In this document: one piece after another, positions 9,901-21,771 of the stretch
Position numbering within the stretch: the first letter of the stretch is position 1
Layout of the letters: every line of letters begins with the position of its first letter
Assembly (NCBI GenBank): GCA_947561395.2
Contig: OX387187.1
Location: forward strand, 31,973,829-32,037,828
DNA from: Buxus sempervirens
Taxonomy: Eukaryota > Streptophyta > Magnoliopsida > Buxales > Buxaceae
Reading direction: 5' to 3'
Length of the DNA: 64,000 nt
The notes under the pieces: model-generated
The model's database searches: none
What the model was told of the DNA's origin: nothing
Seen by the model: only the letters and a program-made list of their open reading frames with translations
Made by a program: the position numbers and the translations under genes

Positions 9901-12900
9901 TCATTGAAGACTTTTGATGTCATCGTTGATGTATTTTTTTCTATGCTCATCGTATCTCCAAAATTGCAATTGTGGAATGTGGGCCACCTTGTACCACTCC
10001 TCTCCTCTCTCATTCTTACATCTCTCCTTTAGATGGGGACAATCAGTAATATAAAGCGTACGTAGTGCAGTGAGGCGTCTAATCTCTTCCAACGATGGCA
10101 GGTACATTAGATTATGACAACTCTCAATGTCTAGTGTTTGAAGTGCTGAAAGTTTTCCCAACCACTCCGGCAAAGCCATCATTCCATGAATGTTGTAAAT
10201 CCCTAGCGTTCGTAGCATAGAGAGGTGCTGAAGCTCCCTCGGCAAAGTCATCAGTTTAGACCAACCAAAGATGCTTAAGGTACGGAGGGAAGCAAGGTGT
10301 TGGATAAAATCTATGGCAGGAAAAGAATCCAACTCCTCAGAGAAGGGGCCAATTGTTAACTCTTTAAGAGTAGTAATGCCTTGCAACCCTTGGGGCAAAG
10401 AAATCAAATTACTGAAACCACCAATTGATAATATTCGAAGAGATTGCAAGTCCCACAGATCAGGCAAAGACATTAGAGCAGGGCAATCCCTTATGACCAA
10501 TTCATCCAAAGATATAGGGAGTCCTTGTTTGTGTACACCCTGGTTTTCACTTGGCAAAATAGCTTCAAGTTTGGGGCACTCTGTAATCTTTAGTTTCTGA
10601 AGATTTATGTTTTGCATCAATTCCTTTGGCAGGGAGGTAAGCTCTGGAGATTCGCTTATCTCAAGGGAGGTGAGAGAGTTCAACTCACTCATTGAACTTA
10701 ATACCATATTGTTGCTTCCTTGAAAAGTAAAATCTTGGAGAGAAGGAAATTGAGTTTGAATGGTCTTCAGTTTAGGGCAGCCAGATATACACAATTCTTT
10801 GAGGCAACGGAAAGCCCGGAACACTTCTATCCATTCTACCAATTTAGGCATCTCCCATAGTTCAAGTTTTTCTAGTGAAGGGAACATTTCATGTTCCGTT
10901 TCCATATCACTAGAACACCTCCCATCATAAAACTTGCTACCAAAATATTCAACAGCATGCATTCCTCGTAGGAGAAGAATCTTAAGATGGGGCAGCTTAC
11001 CAAGCATTGGAAGTTCCTGACATCGCATGCAATTCCACAAAGTAACCTCTACCAAATTATCAAGTAATGACACATCCATCATCCATTTTGGAAAGTTAAC
11101 ACCATTATTTTCATAAATACTTAAACCTTTCAAATATTGATGGGGTTCAAGGCCCTCCATGACATCTTCATCATTCCTCATACCATCATCATTATAATCA
11201 TCACCTTCAGTTATTGCCCACGAAAGCCTCAAACGGGTCATTTTTGGCTTCCCCCTTAGATTTGCCCGTTTTGCTTCATTTCCACTTTTGACATTCCAAA
11301 GGTTAAATATACTCAATTCATCTCTGAGCAGCAAGTGTTCCAACTCTTCGATACGGTATCCACTCTCATTGCCTACAAAAAAATAAGGAAGCAATTGAAG
11401 GGAGTTCAGTTGCCCAATTTGGGATGGCGTTTGAGTCAAACGTCCAGGATCATTCATTACAAGATATGTCAAGTTAACTAACTTCCTCATTTCTTTAGGA
11501 AGTCTTTCAAGGTAGTAGCACTCATTGAGTCTTAATGTTTGCAAGTAGTAGAGATTGGTAATAGACTCAGGTAATGCTTTGATGCCATTCGATGAGAGGT
11601 CAAGATACCTTAGATGTTTCAACATATCGATTGACGAAGACAACTCGAGTACCCCACCATACGACAAATCCAAAACTCTCAAATACTTGAAGTTGAAAAA
11701 GATACTATCAATAGCTCGAGCAGATACTTGTGGTCCATTAAATGCCCAAAAAAAGCTTCGTACCTTCTTTGCCTTGTGATAGGCTTCTGGAATTGGTTCC
11801 GTGGGGTCATATGGAATTGACAAATGAAGCAATCTAGAAACGTCTTTTATGTTTGTATTAGCCTCGTAATGTAAGAATTCTGGTCTTGCAAGAAACCGTG
11901 CAAGATCTACCACAAGATCATGCATATCACACGTACACATCACCGTTACTCCATTATCGCTCTCTTGTACATTCTGGAAAAAGCAATTTAATATCAAATA
12001 GCAGAAATACTCATCCCCAATATCATCCTTCAGTTGATTTTCCTTAGTTATTTGAAGCAATCCTTGGGCATTCCATAGTTGAATGAGCATATTCTTTTCA
12101 ATAGTTTCGCCTTTGTCAAAGAGGGAACAATATGCAAAGCATTGCTTTATTGGTGATGGCAAGTGATCATAACTCAATTTGAGTGCAGGTAAAATTCCAC
12201 TTCGATCTTCATTTAGGTTCCAAATTTCACTATTTAAAACACCCAACCAGTCGTGTATTTCTCTTTTTAAGAACATCAGGCCTCCAATACTCTTTGAGGC
12301 TAGTGGCACGCCTCCACACTTTTTTACAATCTCCCTTCCAATTTCAACCAAATCAGGAGTCTCCTTTGGCCCTCCAATCCGAAAAGCTCTTCTCTTAAAC
12401 AAAGACCAGCTATCTTCTTCTGACAATATCTCCAAACGGTATAGTGGAAGTGTACCCATGATTGCTCCAACTTTATCACTACGAGTGGTCACAACAATTT
12501 TGCTTCCACTTGCACCGAATCCCAACGGCATCTTCAAATCTTCCCACTGTTCACAATCCTCATTCCAGACATCGTCCAGTACAAGGAAAAAGCGCTTCCC
12601 ACTGAGTTTTTCTCGAATGCTCTGTGCTATCAAATCTCTGCTTTCTATCTGACTTTCACTTTTAGTAATAGATTCGGAGACTTTGCTTAAAATTTGCGTG
12701 ACATCAAAATTCTGAGAGACATAAACCCAGATTCTAATATCAAAATATCTCATCACCAAGTCATCATTGTAGACCAATTGAGCGAGTGTGGTCTTACCAA
12801 GGCCGCCAAGGCCAACAATGGGGAGGACTGATAGAGGCTCTTCATGGCCAGAACTAATTAACATATCAACGATCTTCAACTTATCAGCATTTCTTCCAAA

Positions 12901-13410
12901 AATTTCGGAGTCATTCACTAAAGATATGGTTTCTCTACTCACTCTGGTTTGCATGGGAAGAGATCGATCCACATATCCAACTCGGAGTTGGAAGCCAGAT
13001 GCATTCTCCTTGATTTGCTTTAGCAATTCATTGATGTTCTTAATCTTATGAGCCATCTGAAAATGAAATAAAATCGGATTTGAGGGTGAGAAGAAGAGGC
13101 ATACCATTTTCATGAGGTCGTTTCGGATTTCCAGTTTGTATCGCATGTCTTCATATGCGATCTCGTCCAGTATGTTATCGATGTCATACGCCAACTCCTT
13201 GAGACCTCTTAGCCAAAGTCTCACAGCCTCCTCCTCAATCTGCCTCTTCTCAGCATCTTGTAGTTGAGCTTGAATGAAGGTTAGCGTGCTTTGGAGCTTT
13301 TTCAGCTCTCCCTTGACACAGCACGCCCCACCAATCTCTTGGATAATGATGGGGTTCAACTTCTTCAGTATTTCTGTAATCCCACCAGCAATCAGTGATT
13401 CAACAGCCAT
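9901..13410 (-). CDS. CC-NBS-LRR (CNL) disease resistance protein
   Basis: An uninterrupted 1169-residue coiled-coil NLR of the RGA type, an intracellular immune receptor that senses pathogen effectors. Domains in order: Rx-type coiled coil about 1-130 with an EDVID-like motif AYDIDNILDE at 74-83; NB-ARC about 165-500 with P-loop GLGGLGKTT at 200-208, kinase-2 FFLVLDDVW at 274-282, RNBS-B GSKIVVTTRS at 302-311, GGVPLA at 366-371, RNBS-D CFAYC at 424-428 and MHD at 496-498; then LRRs about 565-1130 (for example LRYLDLSSNGIKALP). The C terminus PHLKERCKNERGEEW is usual for this group. All key ATP-binding motifs are present. The start gives the family's normal MAxE..I..L beginning. A CT run lies in the 5' leader. 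Eroded copies of its 3' end lie downstream (5.9-9.4 kb), suggesting a shrinking NLR cluster. It could still be poorly expressed; sequence alone cannot tell. Confidence 0.95.
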   Translation of the reverse strand: MAVESLIAGGITEILKKLNPIIIQEIGGACCVKGELKKLQSTLTFIQAQLQDAEKRQIEEEAVRLWLRGLKELAYDIDNILDEIAYEDMRYKLEIRNDLMKMVCLFFSPSNPILFHFQMAHKIKNINELLKQIKENASGFQLRVGYVDRSLPMQTRVSRETISLVNDSEIFGRNADKLKIVDMLISSGHEEPLSVLPIVGLGGLGKTTLAQLVYNDDLVMRYFDIRIWVYVSQNFDVTQILSKVSESITKSESQIESRDLIAQSIREKLSGKRFFLVLDDVWNEDCEQWEDLKMPLGFGASGSKIVVTTRSDKVGAIMGTLPLYRLEILSEEDSWSLFKRRAFRIGGPKETPDLVEIGREIVKKCGGVPLASKSIGGLMFLKREIHDWLGVLNSEIWNLNEDRSGILPALKLSYDHLPSPIKQCFAYCSLFDKGETIEKNMLIQLWNAQGLLQITKENQLKDDIGDEYFCYLILNCFFQNVQESDNGVTVMCTCDMHDLVVDLARFLARPEFLHYEANTNIKDVSRLLHLSIPYDPTEPIPEAYHKAKKVRSFFWAFNGPQVSARAIDSIFFNFKYLRVLDLSYGGVLELSSSIDMLKHLRYLDLSSNGIKALPESITNLYYLQTLRLNECYYLERLPKEMRKLVNLTYLVMNDPGRLTQTPSQIGQLNSLQLLPYFFVGNESGYRIEELEHLLLRDELSIFNLWNVKSGNEAKRANLRGKPKMTRLRLSWAITEGDDYNDDGMRNDEDVMEGLEPHQYLKGLSIYENNGVNFPKWMMDVSLLDNLVEVTLWNCMRCQELPMLGKLPHLKILLLRGMHAVEYFGSKFYDGRCSSDMETEHEMFPSLEKLELWEMPKLVEWIEVFRAFRCLKELCISGCPKLKTIQTQFPSLQDFTFQGSNNMVLSSMSELNSLTSLEISESPELTSLPKELMQNINLQKLKITECPKLEAILPSENQGVHKQGLPISLDELVIRDCPALMSLPDLWDLQSLRILSIGGFSNLISLPQGLQGITTLKELTIGPFSEELDSFPAIDFIQHLASLRTLSIFGWSKLMTLPRELQHLSMLRTLGIYNIHGMMALPEWLGKLSALQTLDIESCHNLMYLPSLEEIRRLTALRTLYITDCPHLKERCKNERGEEWYKVAHIPQLQFWRYDEHRKKYINDDIKSLQ

Positions 13411-13436
13411 TGTTTCTCAAGCAAATCAGGCAAAAC

Positions 13437-13455
13437 TCTCTCTCTCTCTCTCTCT
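13437..13455. repeat. (CT)n microsatellite in the CNL leader
   Basis: About 19 bp of CT (GA on the coding strand), directly upstream of the CNL start codon, in the presumed 5' UTR. Confidence 0.85.
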
Positions 13456-13489
13456 ATTTTTTGCTCAGAGGGGTTAGAGACCACGATGA

Positions 13490-14401
13490 ACCGGACAGAC
13501 TGAATTATGGAAGGACTTGCATCGAATCAACTCAACTAACATATATTTTAATTTCTTTCCCCTGACATCACCTTTGCCACGCTGCAATCACATGGTACTG
13601 TTACCATATGTGGCAACTTTTTATTGGATTCAACAGAAGTGAATTATTTTTGTCATCTTATTATATTTGATGGATCGATTCGGTGAGTGGGCAGCATCAG
13701 CTGCCATGTGAATTGCCAGAGAGAAAAATTAAAACATCAGCTGCCCATGTGAATTTTTTTTTTTGGTAGGAGCTGCCCATGTGAATACTGGGAAAAGGAA
13801 ATATGAAAAGAAATTAAAAGGCTATCTCACGGAAAACCATGCAGACTACCAAATAAAAATATATCTAAGTTGTTGGGTATTTGAACAGAAAATTTCGAGG
13901 TCCATCTGGGTGGTTGGATTGAAGGAAAACAGAAAAAATTATGAAAAAAAGAAAAAATGATGATCTTGGAAATGTAGTTCTCTCTTCACTAAAATTCTCC
14001 GATTATGGATCCCATTAAAGTGGGTGTTTGGTTGAAGAGGAAGGACAAGTTAGCTAGGAAGTTGTCCAATTTACAAAAAGCTATTTTATGGTAGCATTCA
14101 TCGGACCTAGCAATTACTGATGTGATTCAGATACAGACACTTATAGTTTATATTTTTCTATTCAATTATTGAAAACTTCAGGCCCCCTCTTGGCATCTTT
14201 GATTTTTTATGGCTTTTGCCAAAGAATCATATTCCCCAGTGCATAAACATTTATAACTGTGTCAGCCATCTGTTCTACAACCCAATTCTTTATTGGGTTT
14301 ATCACTAAACATTTGTCGGTGCCACTTTTTTAAAGTTGAAGATGTTCAGAGAAAACTTAAAAAAAGAAAAATTGATAACAATTTATGGAAGTGCTTGCAT
14401 T
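13490..14401. other. CNL upstream region, no gene seen
   Basis: Presumed promoter side of the CNL. On the minus strand a TATA-like AAAATATATG lies near 13545. The rest is AT-rich intergenic sequence without recognisable genes. The plus-strand open frame at 13763-13960 is Lys-rich, short and without family signs. Confidence 0.4.
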
Positions 14402-14896
14402 TAGGGTTGCTAATCGGACCGAGCTGGTCCGGCACGGCTCAGGTACTATTAGTGGGTCATATCGTGCTTGCCATATCAGGCCCTAGGCACGATGGTACGG
14501 CGGACCATGGCCCGCGAAGCACACATGTGGCACGACAAGCTTTAAGAATGCCATATCATGTCAGCCCGTGGGCTTGCATTTAAAAAAGGGGGGCTTTTTA
14601 CCTTTTGGGGGGTTTATTTTACAATTTTGAAGAAAATTGTATCCTAATATGTGTAAGAAATTTGTGTAAATAATAAATATTTTGTTTTTAGAATTTTTTT
14701 TGTTTTTATTTATTTATTCCTTTTTCCTATTTTGTTAATAAATTTATTATGCAACCCGCTAGCCTGCGTGCCACGACATGGCACAATATGGTCTTAGTCG
14801 TGCCTGGAGTATTAATATACGGGTCAGGCACGGCATAGCCTGCTAGGCATGGGCTAAACGTGCCTGTGCTTGGCCGGCACGATATTAGCAACCCTA
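14402..14896. mobile_element. hAT-like MITE, 495 bp
   Basis: Terminal inverted repeats TAGGGTTGCTAAT and ATTAGCAACCCTA bound the element. The 8-bp flanks are CTTGCATT (14394-14401) and GTTGCATT (14897-14904), a target duplication with one mismatch. Both subterminal parts are rich in GGCACG/CGTGCC inverted motifs around an AT-rich core. An 8-bp duplication with TAG..CTA ends indicates hAT. Confidence 0.75.
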
Positions 14897-14904
14897 GTTG
14901 CATT

Positions 14905-16325
14905 GATTCAACTCTTGTAAATATTTTAAATTTATGACAACTCACTTAACATACAAAGAATTTAAAACACCATATGAAAGGTGGGAAAAGGAAATATACA
15001 CAGAACATAAAATTCCATCTCATGGAAGGAAAACAACCTAAACCACCTAATAAAAATATATAAGTTGTTGGGGATTTGAACAGAAATTGTCAATGTCCTT
15101 GATTAGAGGGAAAACAGATAAAAGGGGGAAAAATGAAGATATGAGAAATTTAGTTCTCTTCACATTACAATTCTTCTGATTATGGATACCCATGGGGTGG
15201 AGAGGAAAAGACCAAGTCATCAGCTTTGATACCATAATTCAACAATTTTCTTCTTCATTTAATGTCCTAAGTTTTTGCTTCAAATTCAGTCTTCAAGAAG
15301 TTTGGCTTGAATTATGCCTTTTCCTTCTTGTTCATCTTCTTCATATTTTCCTCTGTTGAGAGGCCAATGAAGGATTTCTATCATGTAACATCAACATAAA
15401 ATAAGTCATCAACAGGAATGATGTCACATATTCAGGCCAATTTATGGACTGACAGCAACAATGCCTTTTGTTTAATGCTTGAGTTTTCTGATCAAATAAT
15501 AGACGTTGTATTGGTAGTTTAGGCTGTCCATGAATAATCTGAATATCCAGTAAAACAGCATTAGAATCAGTGGAGACTGTTAATGCAAGGTTGCCCAGAA
15601 ATAGAGAGAGATTTGTGCTTACCTAGAATACCTTAACAGATACCAAGCAAGAGCAATCAGTTGGATGGTTTTGTAGAAATTAAGATTGACATCCACTTTA
15701 GGATGGTTTTGTATAATCTATTTATAGACATCTCTCTTTTTTTTTTTTTTGGATAATCTATTTATAGACATCTCTTGCTGATATAAATTGAGCCTAAAAT
15801 CTAACTGAAACATGATACTAGCTGGGTAAGTTTGCTTGTAAATTTGGTTGAGGAAGATGATACAATTTGGTATTATTTGAAAGATAATACTAAAGAACTG
15901 AATTTTTTTCTTTACATCTTTTAATATCTTAGTAGCGGAAAGCACGCGTTACGCCCGTGTTGAAATGAAAATATATATATATATATATGTCATTATTTAT
16001 TATTCATTTTTTTAGATAATGTGACTTGCTAAAACAAAGCACCTTAGACAAAATTTTAATTCCGTTGAAAGTAATTCCATTATATTTTAAAAAATTAATT
16101 TACTATATTTTAGAAAACGAAATATAATTATAAATAGATTTACGGTGCAAAGAAAATAATTATCTATTCATAAAAAAATTAAAATACTTATCTATTTTTA
16201 AAGAAATTTAATTAATTTTTGCATAATAATTATCTCTTTACATAATCCCAATTGATATACAGGAATTTTATTTGCTACAGAAAACTAAATGGATGAAGAG
16301 ATAATCACTATGTATAAGAATCATA
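14905..16325. other. Intergenic, AT-rich, no gene seen
   Basis: 15465-15600 resembles 53840-53925 (GTTTAATGCTTGA..TGATCAAA.AATAGA.GTTG), a further trace of a dispersed repeat. A direct duplication of GATAATCTATTTATAGACATCTCT lies around 15712 and 15751. At about 15940 a GC-rich hairpin-like CACGCGTTACGCCCGTG precedes an (AT)n run. Confidence 0.4.
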
Positions 16326-17545
16326 TCATGTATATATATACTTAAGTAGAGTCTTGAAACCCCATATTCTTTTTCCTTCACGTGGACGTCCCCTTCCTTT
16401 TCTGATGGCCCTTTTGGGTCTCACATAAAATATATTTTAAAATAAAAATAAAGATATAGAAATATATATTTTAGGTCCCATTTCATCCTTATCTATGTAG
16501 ATAAAGTTTTATCTATGTGGTTAAAGTAAAATATGTCCCATAATTACCATTATTCACGTGAGAAAAAACGAAACGCACTCCGTTTTCCCCACGTCGTGTC
16601 TTTAGGAATTAACTGAAATAATTTGTTGTTTAATAGAAAATATTGTTTTGAATAAGATATATTTATATAGGAACAAGATATATGTTATTTAAAAAATGTC
16701 AGTTAGTATAAATAGGAACAAGAAATATATGTTATTAAAAGATATAGGAAATAACAAGATAAATACATAGATAATGATATAACTATTAAAGAAACAATAA
16801 AAAAAATATTTTAAAAAGATATAGGAAACATACAAAAAATTAAAGAAAAAAAAATGTTCTCGTGCTTACCATAAACATATAAATATATATTATAAAATAT
16901 AGGAAACATAAGTTAATAAACGTATATAATAAAAAAAGTAGAACATAGATTTTAATAGATAAATGTAAAGGAATTTTTTAAAATATAGGAATGAAATTCG
17001 AATAAGGTCTTTACTTTGAAAGTCCCCTTAATAATAGTATATATGTACTATATAAAACGGTAAATTACAAATATTAATTGTCCTATTAAGAAATTTTTGG
17101 ATGCTTTTTCTAAAATAGCCAATCTAGGATTATTCTCTAGAGTTCAATTAATAATAGTGTATATGTACTATTATAAAAAGGAAAATTACAAATATTTCCC
17201 TAATAGTGAATGTTGTATGATAATATTATATCATATTATATACTATTATAAAAAGGTAAATTGTAAATATTTCCACAAATTATGAATGTCGCTTATAATA
17301 TTATATTACAATAAATAATATTTTTACTCTCTTGAATTTCTTTCATGTTTAAATATAATACAATATATAATATAATATGTAATTATGGTTACTCTATTTT
17401 AATATGGTCCATCATCCAACATATATGTTGTTAAAATGTCTTTCTAATTATATATTTAAACACAGTAAATAATTTTAAATTACTTAATAAAATCTTAATA
17501 AAGGAAAATACATGTTCACGTGCTTAGCACGGGTAAATCAACTAG
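16326..17545 (+). mobile_element. Helitron, AT-rich, non-autonomous
   Basis: The 3' end is canonical: hairpin CGTGCTTAGCACG (17519-17531), a short spacer, CTAG (17542-17545) and then T. The proposed 5' end, A|TCATGTATATATATACTTAAG at 16326, resembles the start of the Helitron at 4617-5514, but it is chosen among several AT-rich candidates and is less secure. The interior is very AT-rich with local repeats of TACTATTATAAAAAGG (about 17168 and 17241) and no coding capacity. Confidence 0.6.
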
Positions 17546-18193
17546 TTTTATTTATAGTAGGAACGAATAGGATAAAATTTTGGGTATTTGGTAATGTTGC
17601 GAAATAACATGAATATAGATAACAGAGAAACAGTAAAAGGAAAACAAAAAAACAAGAACAAGACAAACTATTTACATGGTTCAACTAGAAAGCCTACGTC
17701 CACGAAAGAATATGACAAAAAGATTCACTAGAATGTTGATGGAAGATACAATTCTTAACAGCAGAAACCCTGTTTCTCACAAACTCAACTTGCAACCCTA
17801 GAACTCTAAACTCCACTGTAACTAGTACTCCAAAAACAAGTCGGGGGCTCCACCCTTGAACCCCGATGGACCATTCGAGGCCCCACCAACGTACCTCCTA
17901 GGTCAATGGATACTGGGTATTGGTTAAATAAAGGACATCTACATTATAGGTAATGTAAACATGTGGTGGTGTGGGAGTGTTTTTAGGAAGCATTTTGAAT
18001 TTGAATTCAAAGATGAATCTCATATTAAGCAACTAATTTTAGATAAGGAATGAATTTGGTAAATGAGGATACATCATATTGGTTTAACAAAATCTGAAAT
18101 AGTGCTTAAATAGGGAGGTAAATAGGAGGTATTTTGGGCACAGATTCTCAGGCCCGAATCTTGGCAATTCCTTTTATATATCAGTATAGATAT
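17546..18193. other. Intergenic with LTR-like debris
   Basis: TTTACATGGTTCAACTAGAA followed by GCCTACGTCCACGA near 17675-17705 is a phrase common in LTRs of Angela/Tork-type Copia elements, so a fossil LTR fragment is likely around 17.6-17.95 kb. No gene is seen. Confidence 0.35.
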
Positions 18194-19065
18194 AATGGAG
18201 GCACATGCATTATTGCACCTGTGTATATGTAGAGGTGGGAATGGGCCGGGTTCGGGTCGGGTTGATGTAGGGGGTTAACAAGCAAAGGCTCAACCCGAAC
18301 CCGCCCGTTTAATAAACGGGTTGGAATATCCCAACCCGCTCTAGCCCGCTTCAACCCCCCAACCCGTTTAAATAATTTAAATTACTACTAAAAATTAAAA
18401 ATTTTAATTCATTCTAATATCAAAGTCTATGCAAATTCTATTTTTTAATTCATTCTAATATCAAAGCACACCTAACAAGCATAATAACACAACAATCATT
18501 AAAATAGAATTAAAATAACATAAAGAAAAGAACTAAAGCATAATAATAAAGTCTTAAAAGACTTTACTTGTCATCAAGGTCTCAATTTATATTAGTAGAG
18601 GGTAAGAAATTTGAAATATATATATATGTAAAGTCTTTCTTCATTTTATCCTTTGTCATTATTTATATGAAAAGAAAAAAGGTTGAGTAGCCACAACTAT
18701 TATTAGTATAATGTTCCAAACTTCTATTAAACAAAAAAATAATCGGGTTGTAATCGGGTCATTTCGGGTTGATGGGTCAAACCCTAACCCAACCCGTTTA
18801 TAATCGGGTTGAGAATTCATGACCCGAACCCAACCCGCAGGTTGAAACATTCAACCCAAACCCGTCTAAGACCGGGCGGGTTCAGGCAGGTTGACGGGTC
18901 ACGGGTCATAATTGCCACCTCTATGTATATGTAATTAAGGTGGGACCTTTAGTAGATGTGTTTTAGCGGATAATACACATCTCCCTTTAGTAGGTAGTTT
19001 TTTTTAGGAGATAATGCACGAGCATAAAAAGGGAGCAATCTGGGTGGATGGTTTTTATTGAAAGA
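18194..19065 (+). repeat. Repeat that hosts a MITE; inverted partner at 23262-23456
   Basis: TGGAGGCACATGCATTATTG..TAATTAAGGTGGGAC..CATCTCCCTTTAGTAGGTAG..GATGGTTTTTATTG matches the reverse complement of 23262-23456 throughout. The 694-bp hAT MITE interrupts this copy only, so the partner shows the empty site. Confidence 0.75.
18230..18923 (+). mobile_element. hAT-like MITE, 694 bp, copy 1
   Basis: Ends TAGAGGTGGGAAT and ATTGCCACCTCTA are terminal inverted repeats. TGTATATG flanks it on both sides (18222-18229 and 18924-18931), a perfect 8-bp target duplication. The subterminal zones are rich in AACCCG/CGGGTT; the core is AT-rich. A second copy with the same length lies in opposite orientation at 48720-49413. 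No transposase. Confidence 0.9.
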
Positions 19066-20040
19066 CAATTAGGGTACATTTGGATGACAAGAATTTAAAT
19101 ATACATGTAAATTGAAATGCATATGAATTATAAATCTTATGATTTTCAATTCCTATGTATTAAAATTCTATTGTTTGGTTGGTATTAGGGAATTCAAAAT
19201 TTTTTCTTTATATCTTACGTAATGCTTACATGTATCAAAACATATATAATTTGAGCTAACATTGTATTAATTTTATTTATTTCTTATCATTGAGTTTCTT
19301 TCAAGATGATTTTCTATCTCTAGGATCTTCTCTCTTTAATTCTATTTCTATAATTTTTTTCTCTCTAAAATTCTACAAAAAGAGAATTCACTCTAGAAAA
19401 GATTCTCTATATATGTTTTCTCTCACTATAATTCTCTTTTTTATCTCTTTAAAAAGGATTTCTTGAGAATTCTCTTTCTACAGTATTTTCAATTCCTATG
19501 TATTAAAATTCTTTCTAAAAAGAGTTCCTTTAGGATTCTCTCACTCTAGAAAGGATTTTTTCTATTTATGTTTTCCCTAATTAAACTGGGAAGTGACTTA
19601 CGGATATATAAATAAATTAAAGTGGTTTAAGTGGGATATACTAATTATAGTCTAATCAATTAGTGGTAGGATAAAAAAGAATTATGATGTCTAGTGGAGA
19701 GAGGATTAAAAGCCACATCCCATCTATCTGGATTAGATGTGAAACTTGATTTGGTTTGGTCTAGCTTAACCTCAAACCAAGAGCAAATCGAGGTTTGTGA
19801 TTTGTGACTATTAACCCAAAATCGAGCCAAAGAAAAATGCAAAACCGATCAGTCGAACCTGAAAACCAAACGGAATAAAAATGTAAAATCCTAAACCCAG
19901 ACCAACCAAACCCAAACTGCACATTCAGTTTGGATTTTTTTTGTCTTTTTTTCTTTGATGAATAATGAGCATTCAATAATATCGAAAAGCAAGCAACAAA
20001 GTGAAACAGAAAACCCATGAGAAATGGACAAGAGACAGAA
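19066..20040. other. Intergenic, no gene seen
   Basis: A TTCTCT/AGAATT-rich stretch (19310-19560) with repeated GAATTCTCTTT-like words, beginning with GGTACATTTGGATGACAAG, which looks like a MITE edge. No coding signature. Confidence 0.35.
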
Positions 20041-20640
20041 AGGAAACAACCCCTTGTACCTACCCTTGTTACATCTGAGCTAAAAGTAACAACTCCCCAT
20101 TAATCCATATCCTTAGCCATTGTTCCCAAACCTCTCCTAAGTTCATTTGCAAGCACTCCCCAAAGCCTTGTAAAATCTCATCAACATACAGACATAAGAA
20201 ATTACATCCTCTATAGCATCCTGAATGCTTGGTTCACAATTCTCAAATAAGCATCCACTCCTAGCCTTCCAAATATTCAACGCAACAGTAAAAAACACTT
20301 CCCAAAACATTAACATGCCTTTTTTTTCTGCAATGTTGAAAATCCCCACTAAAAAGACAATTGATCTAACCTTTCTGGGCATCACGCATGAAACTTCAAT
20401 CAGCTGTAGAAAATGATTCCAAACCTTTACTTTAGCAAAGTTGCAAGGAAAAAAATAAATGATTAGTTGATTCTTCCATTCACACTGTAATATATTAGAG
20501 GTATTTATTCTATATATCAGAGCCATTCACATAAAGGCTCTAATCTTCAACGAAACTGGTGCTTTCCACAAGAAATTGGTAGGAAAAGAAGAGATTAACG
20601 ACCGAGGAGAAGGTAGCCATAAAGAGAATTGATGTGTATC
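20041..20640 (-). mobile_element. L1-type LINE 3'-end fragment
   Basis: The minus-strand frame at 20143-20526 contains PCNFAKVKVWNHFLQL, CVMPRKV and IWKARSGCLFEN, matching the zinc-binding (zf-RVT) and following C-terminal part of plant L1 ORF2 (H.FF.C..A..IW..., W..RN..IF). Reverse transcriptase is missing. It is a 5'-truncated, degraded copy. Confidence 0.7.
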
Positions 20641-21126
20641 TACAAGGGTCCAATGATCAGTTTAGTTAGGTTGGGTTAGGCCAATTTCACCACTTCTAAG
20701 TTCGCCCAAAAAAAAACTTACAAATTGAACCAAGATTGAGGTCAACCAAAAAAATGATCCCATCCAAATGGTAAAGAGCCAAACTGATCTGGGTATAGGC
20801 TATATAAATACAAACACAAATACAACAATTTTTTTACTTTGAAAAAAAAATGTTACAGAACTGAGTTCAAGAGTTTTTGGCCACAGACAAATGTCCAACC
20901 TTGTAGCTTACCACGTGGCTGATGAAGTCAGTTGCAACAACTATGAGAGAGACCAGCAGCAATTTCATGGTAAGCCACTATTGTCCACTTATTGCTTGTG
21001 TTATGCTAATGGCTTTCTTGCTTACAATCTTGAAGTTTTCCCATGGTTGGGCTTGGAATGAAGTTGTGTAGGCTACAATTATTCATGCTCAAACCTTGCA
21101 AGTTGAGAATTTGAAAGAACATCTCA
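20641..21126. other. Intergenic with one exon-like stretch
   Basis: From about 20885 an open plus-strand frame (MSNLVAYHVADEVSCNNYER) runs to a GGTAAG donor-like site near 20970. I do not recognise it and it may be chance. Nothing else is seen. Confidence 0.3.
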
Positions 21127-21771
21127 GGCTGTGTTTGGTGTTACTTCTCAAAAATTGCTTCAAAAAGCAAGAAAAGCAATTAAATTGCTTTTGTTTCTAT
21201 GAAGATATTTTCATGAAACAAAACTGTTTGATTCACATTTGCTTTGCTGCAAAAAAGCAAAAAAGCATGTTTGGTAATAATAAAAAAAAAAAATTTTGCT
21301 ACCTCGCTATTATTATCACTATTATGAGAGAGGTGGGTTATGGTGTTGTCAATAGTGGGAATTGAGGTTGGATGGTGATGGTGGGTGGAGGTGGTGTTGG
21401 CGATGAGTGAGTGATGGTGGGTGCGGATGTAGTGTTGGGTGGTGTTAGTGGCGGTGCCCAAACTGGGAAGTGAGGGTGAATCGTGGTGGTGGGTTGGTTG
21501 GTGGAGGTAGTGGTGGGTGGTGCAGTAGTAGTTGTGGGTGGCGGTAGTAGTGGTGCTTTGGGTTGGTTGTTAGTATTAGAAGAAATAAGCAAAAGAAGCA
21601 AAAATGAAGAGCGAAAACATTTTGCTTCTAAAAAAGCAATTAGATGGCTTTTTGCTTCATCATGAGAAGCAAAAACAAACACGAACCAAACATGCTTATT
21701 ATTTCAAAAAGCTTGATTTTGATTAGATAAGCAAAAAAACCAAAAGTAAAAAAGTAATGCCAAACTCAGCC
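21127..21771. mobile_element. PIF/Harbinger-like MITE with GGTGGT-rich core
   Basis: The ends GGCTGTGTTTGGTGTTACTT and AAGTAATGCCAAACTCAGCC are inverted repeats. The flanking triplets are TCA and TAA, compatible with an eroded TWA target duplication. The core (21360-21570) is a G/T-rich simple repeat (GGTGGTGGGT types), and flanking parts are rich in AAAGCAA/TTGCTTT. The open frames here are products of the triplet repeat. Confidence 0.7.

Noticed and set aside
9461-9904. 147-residue minus-strand frame as a separate gene behind the CNL
   Set aside because: It overlaps the CNL stop in another frame and covers the presumed 3'-UTR intron and flank; relic copies suggest it is tail sequence.
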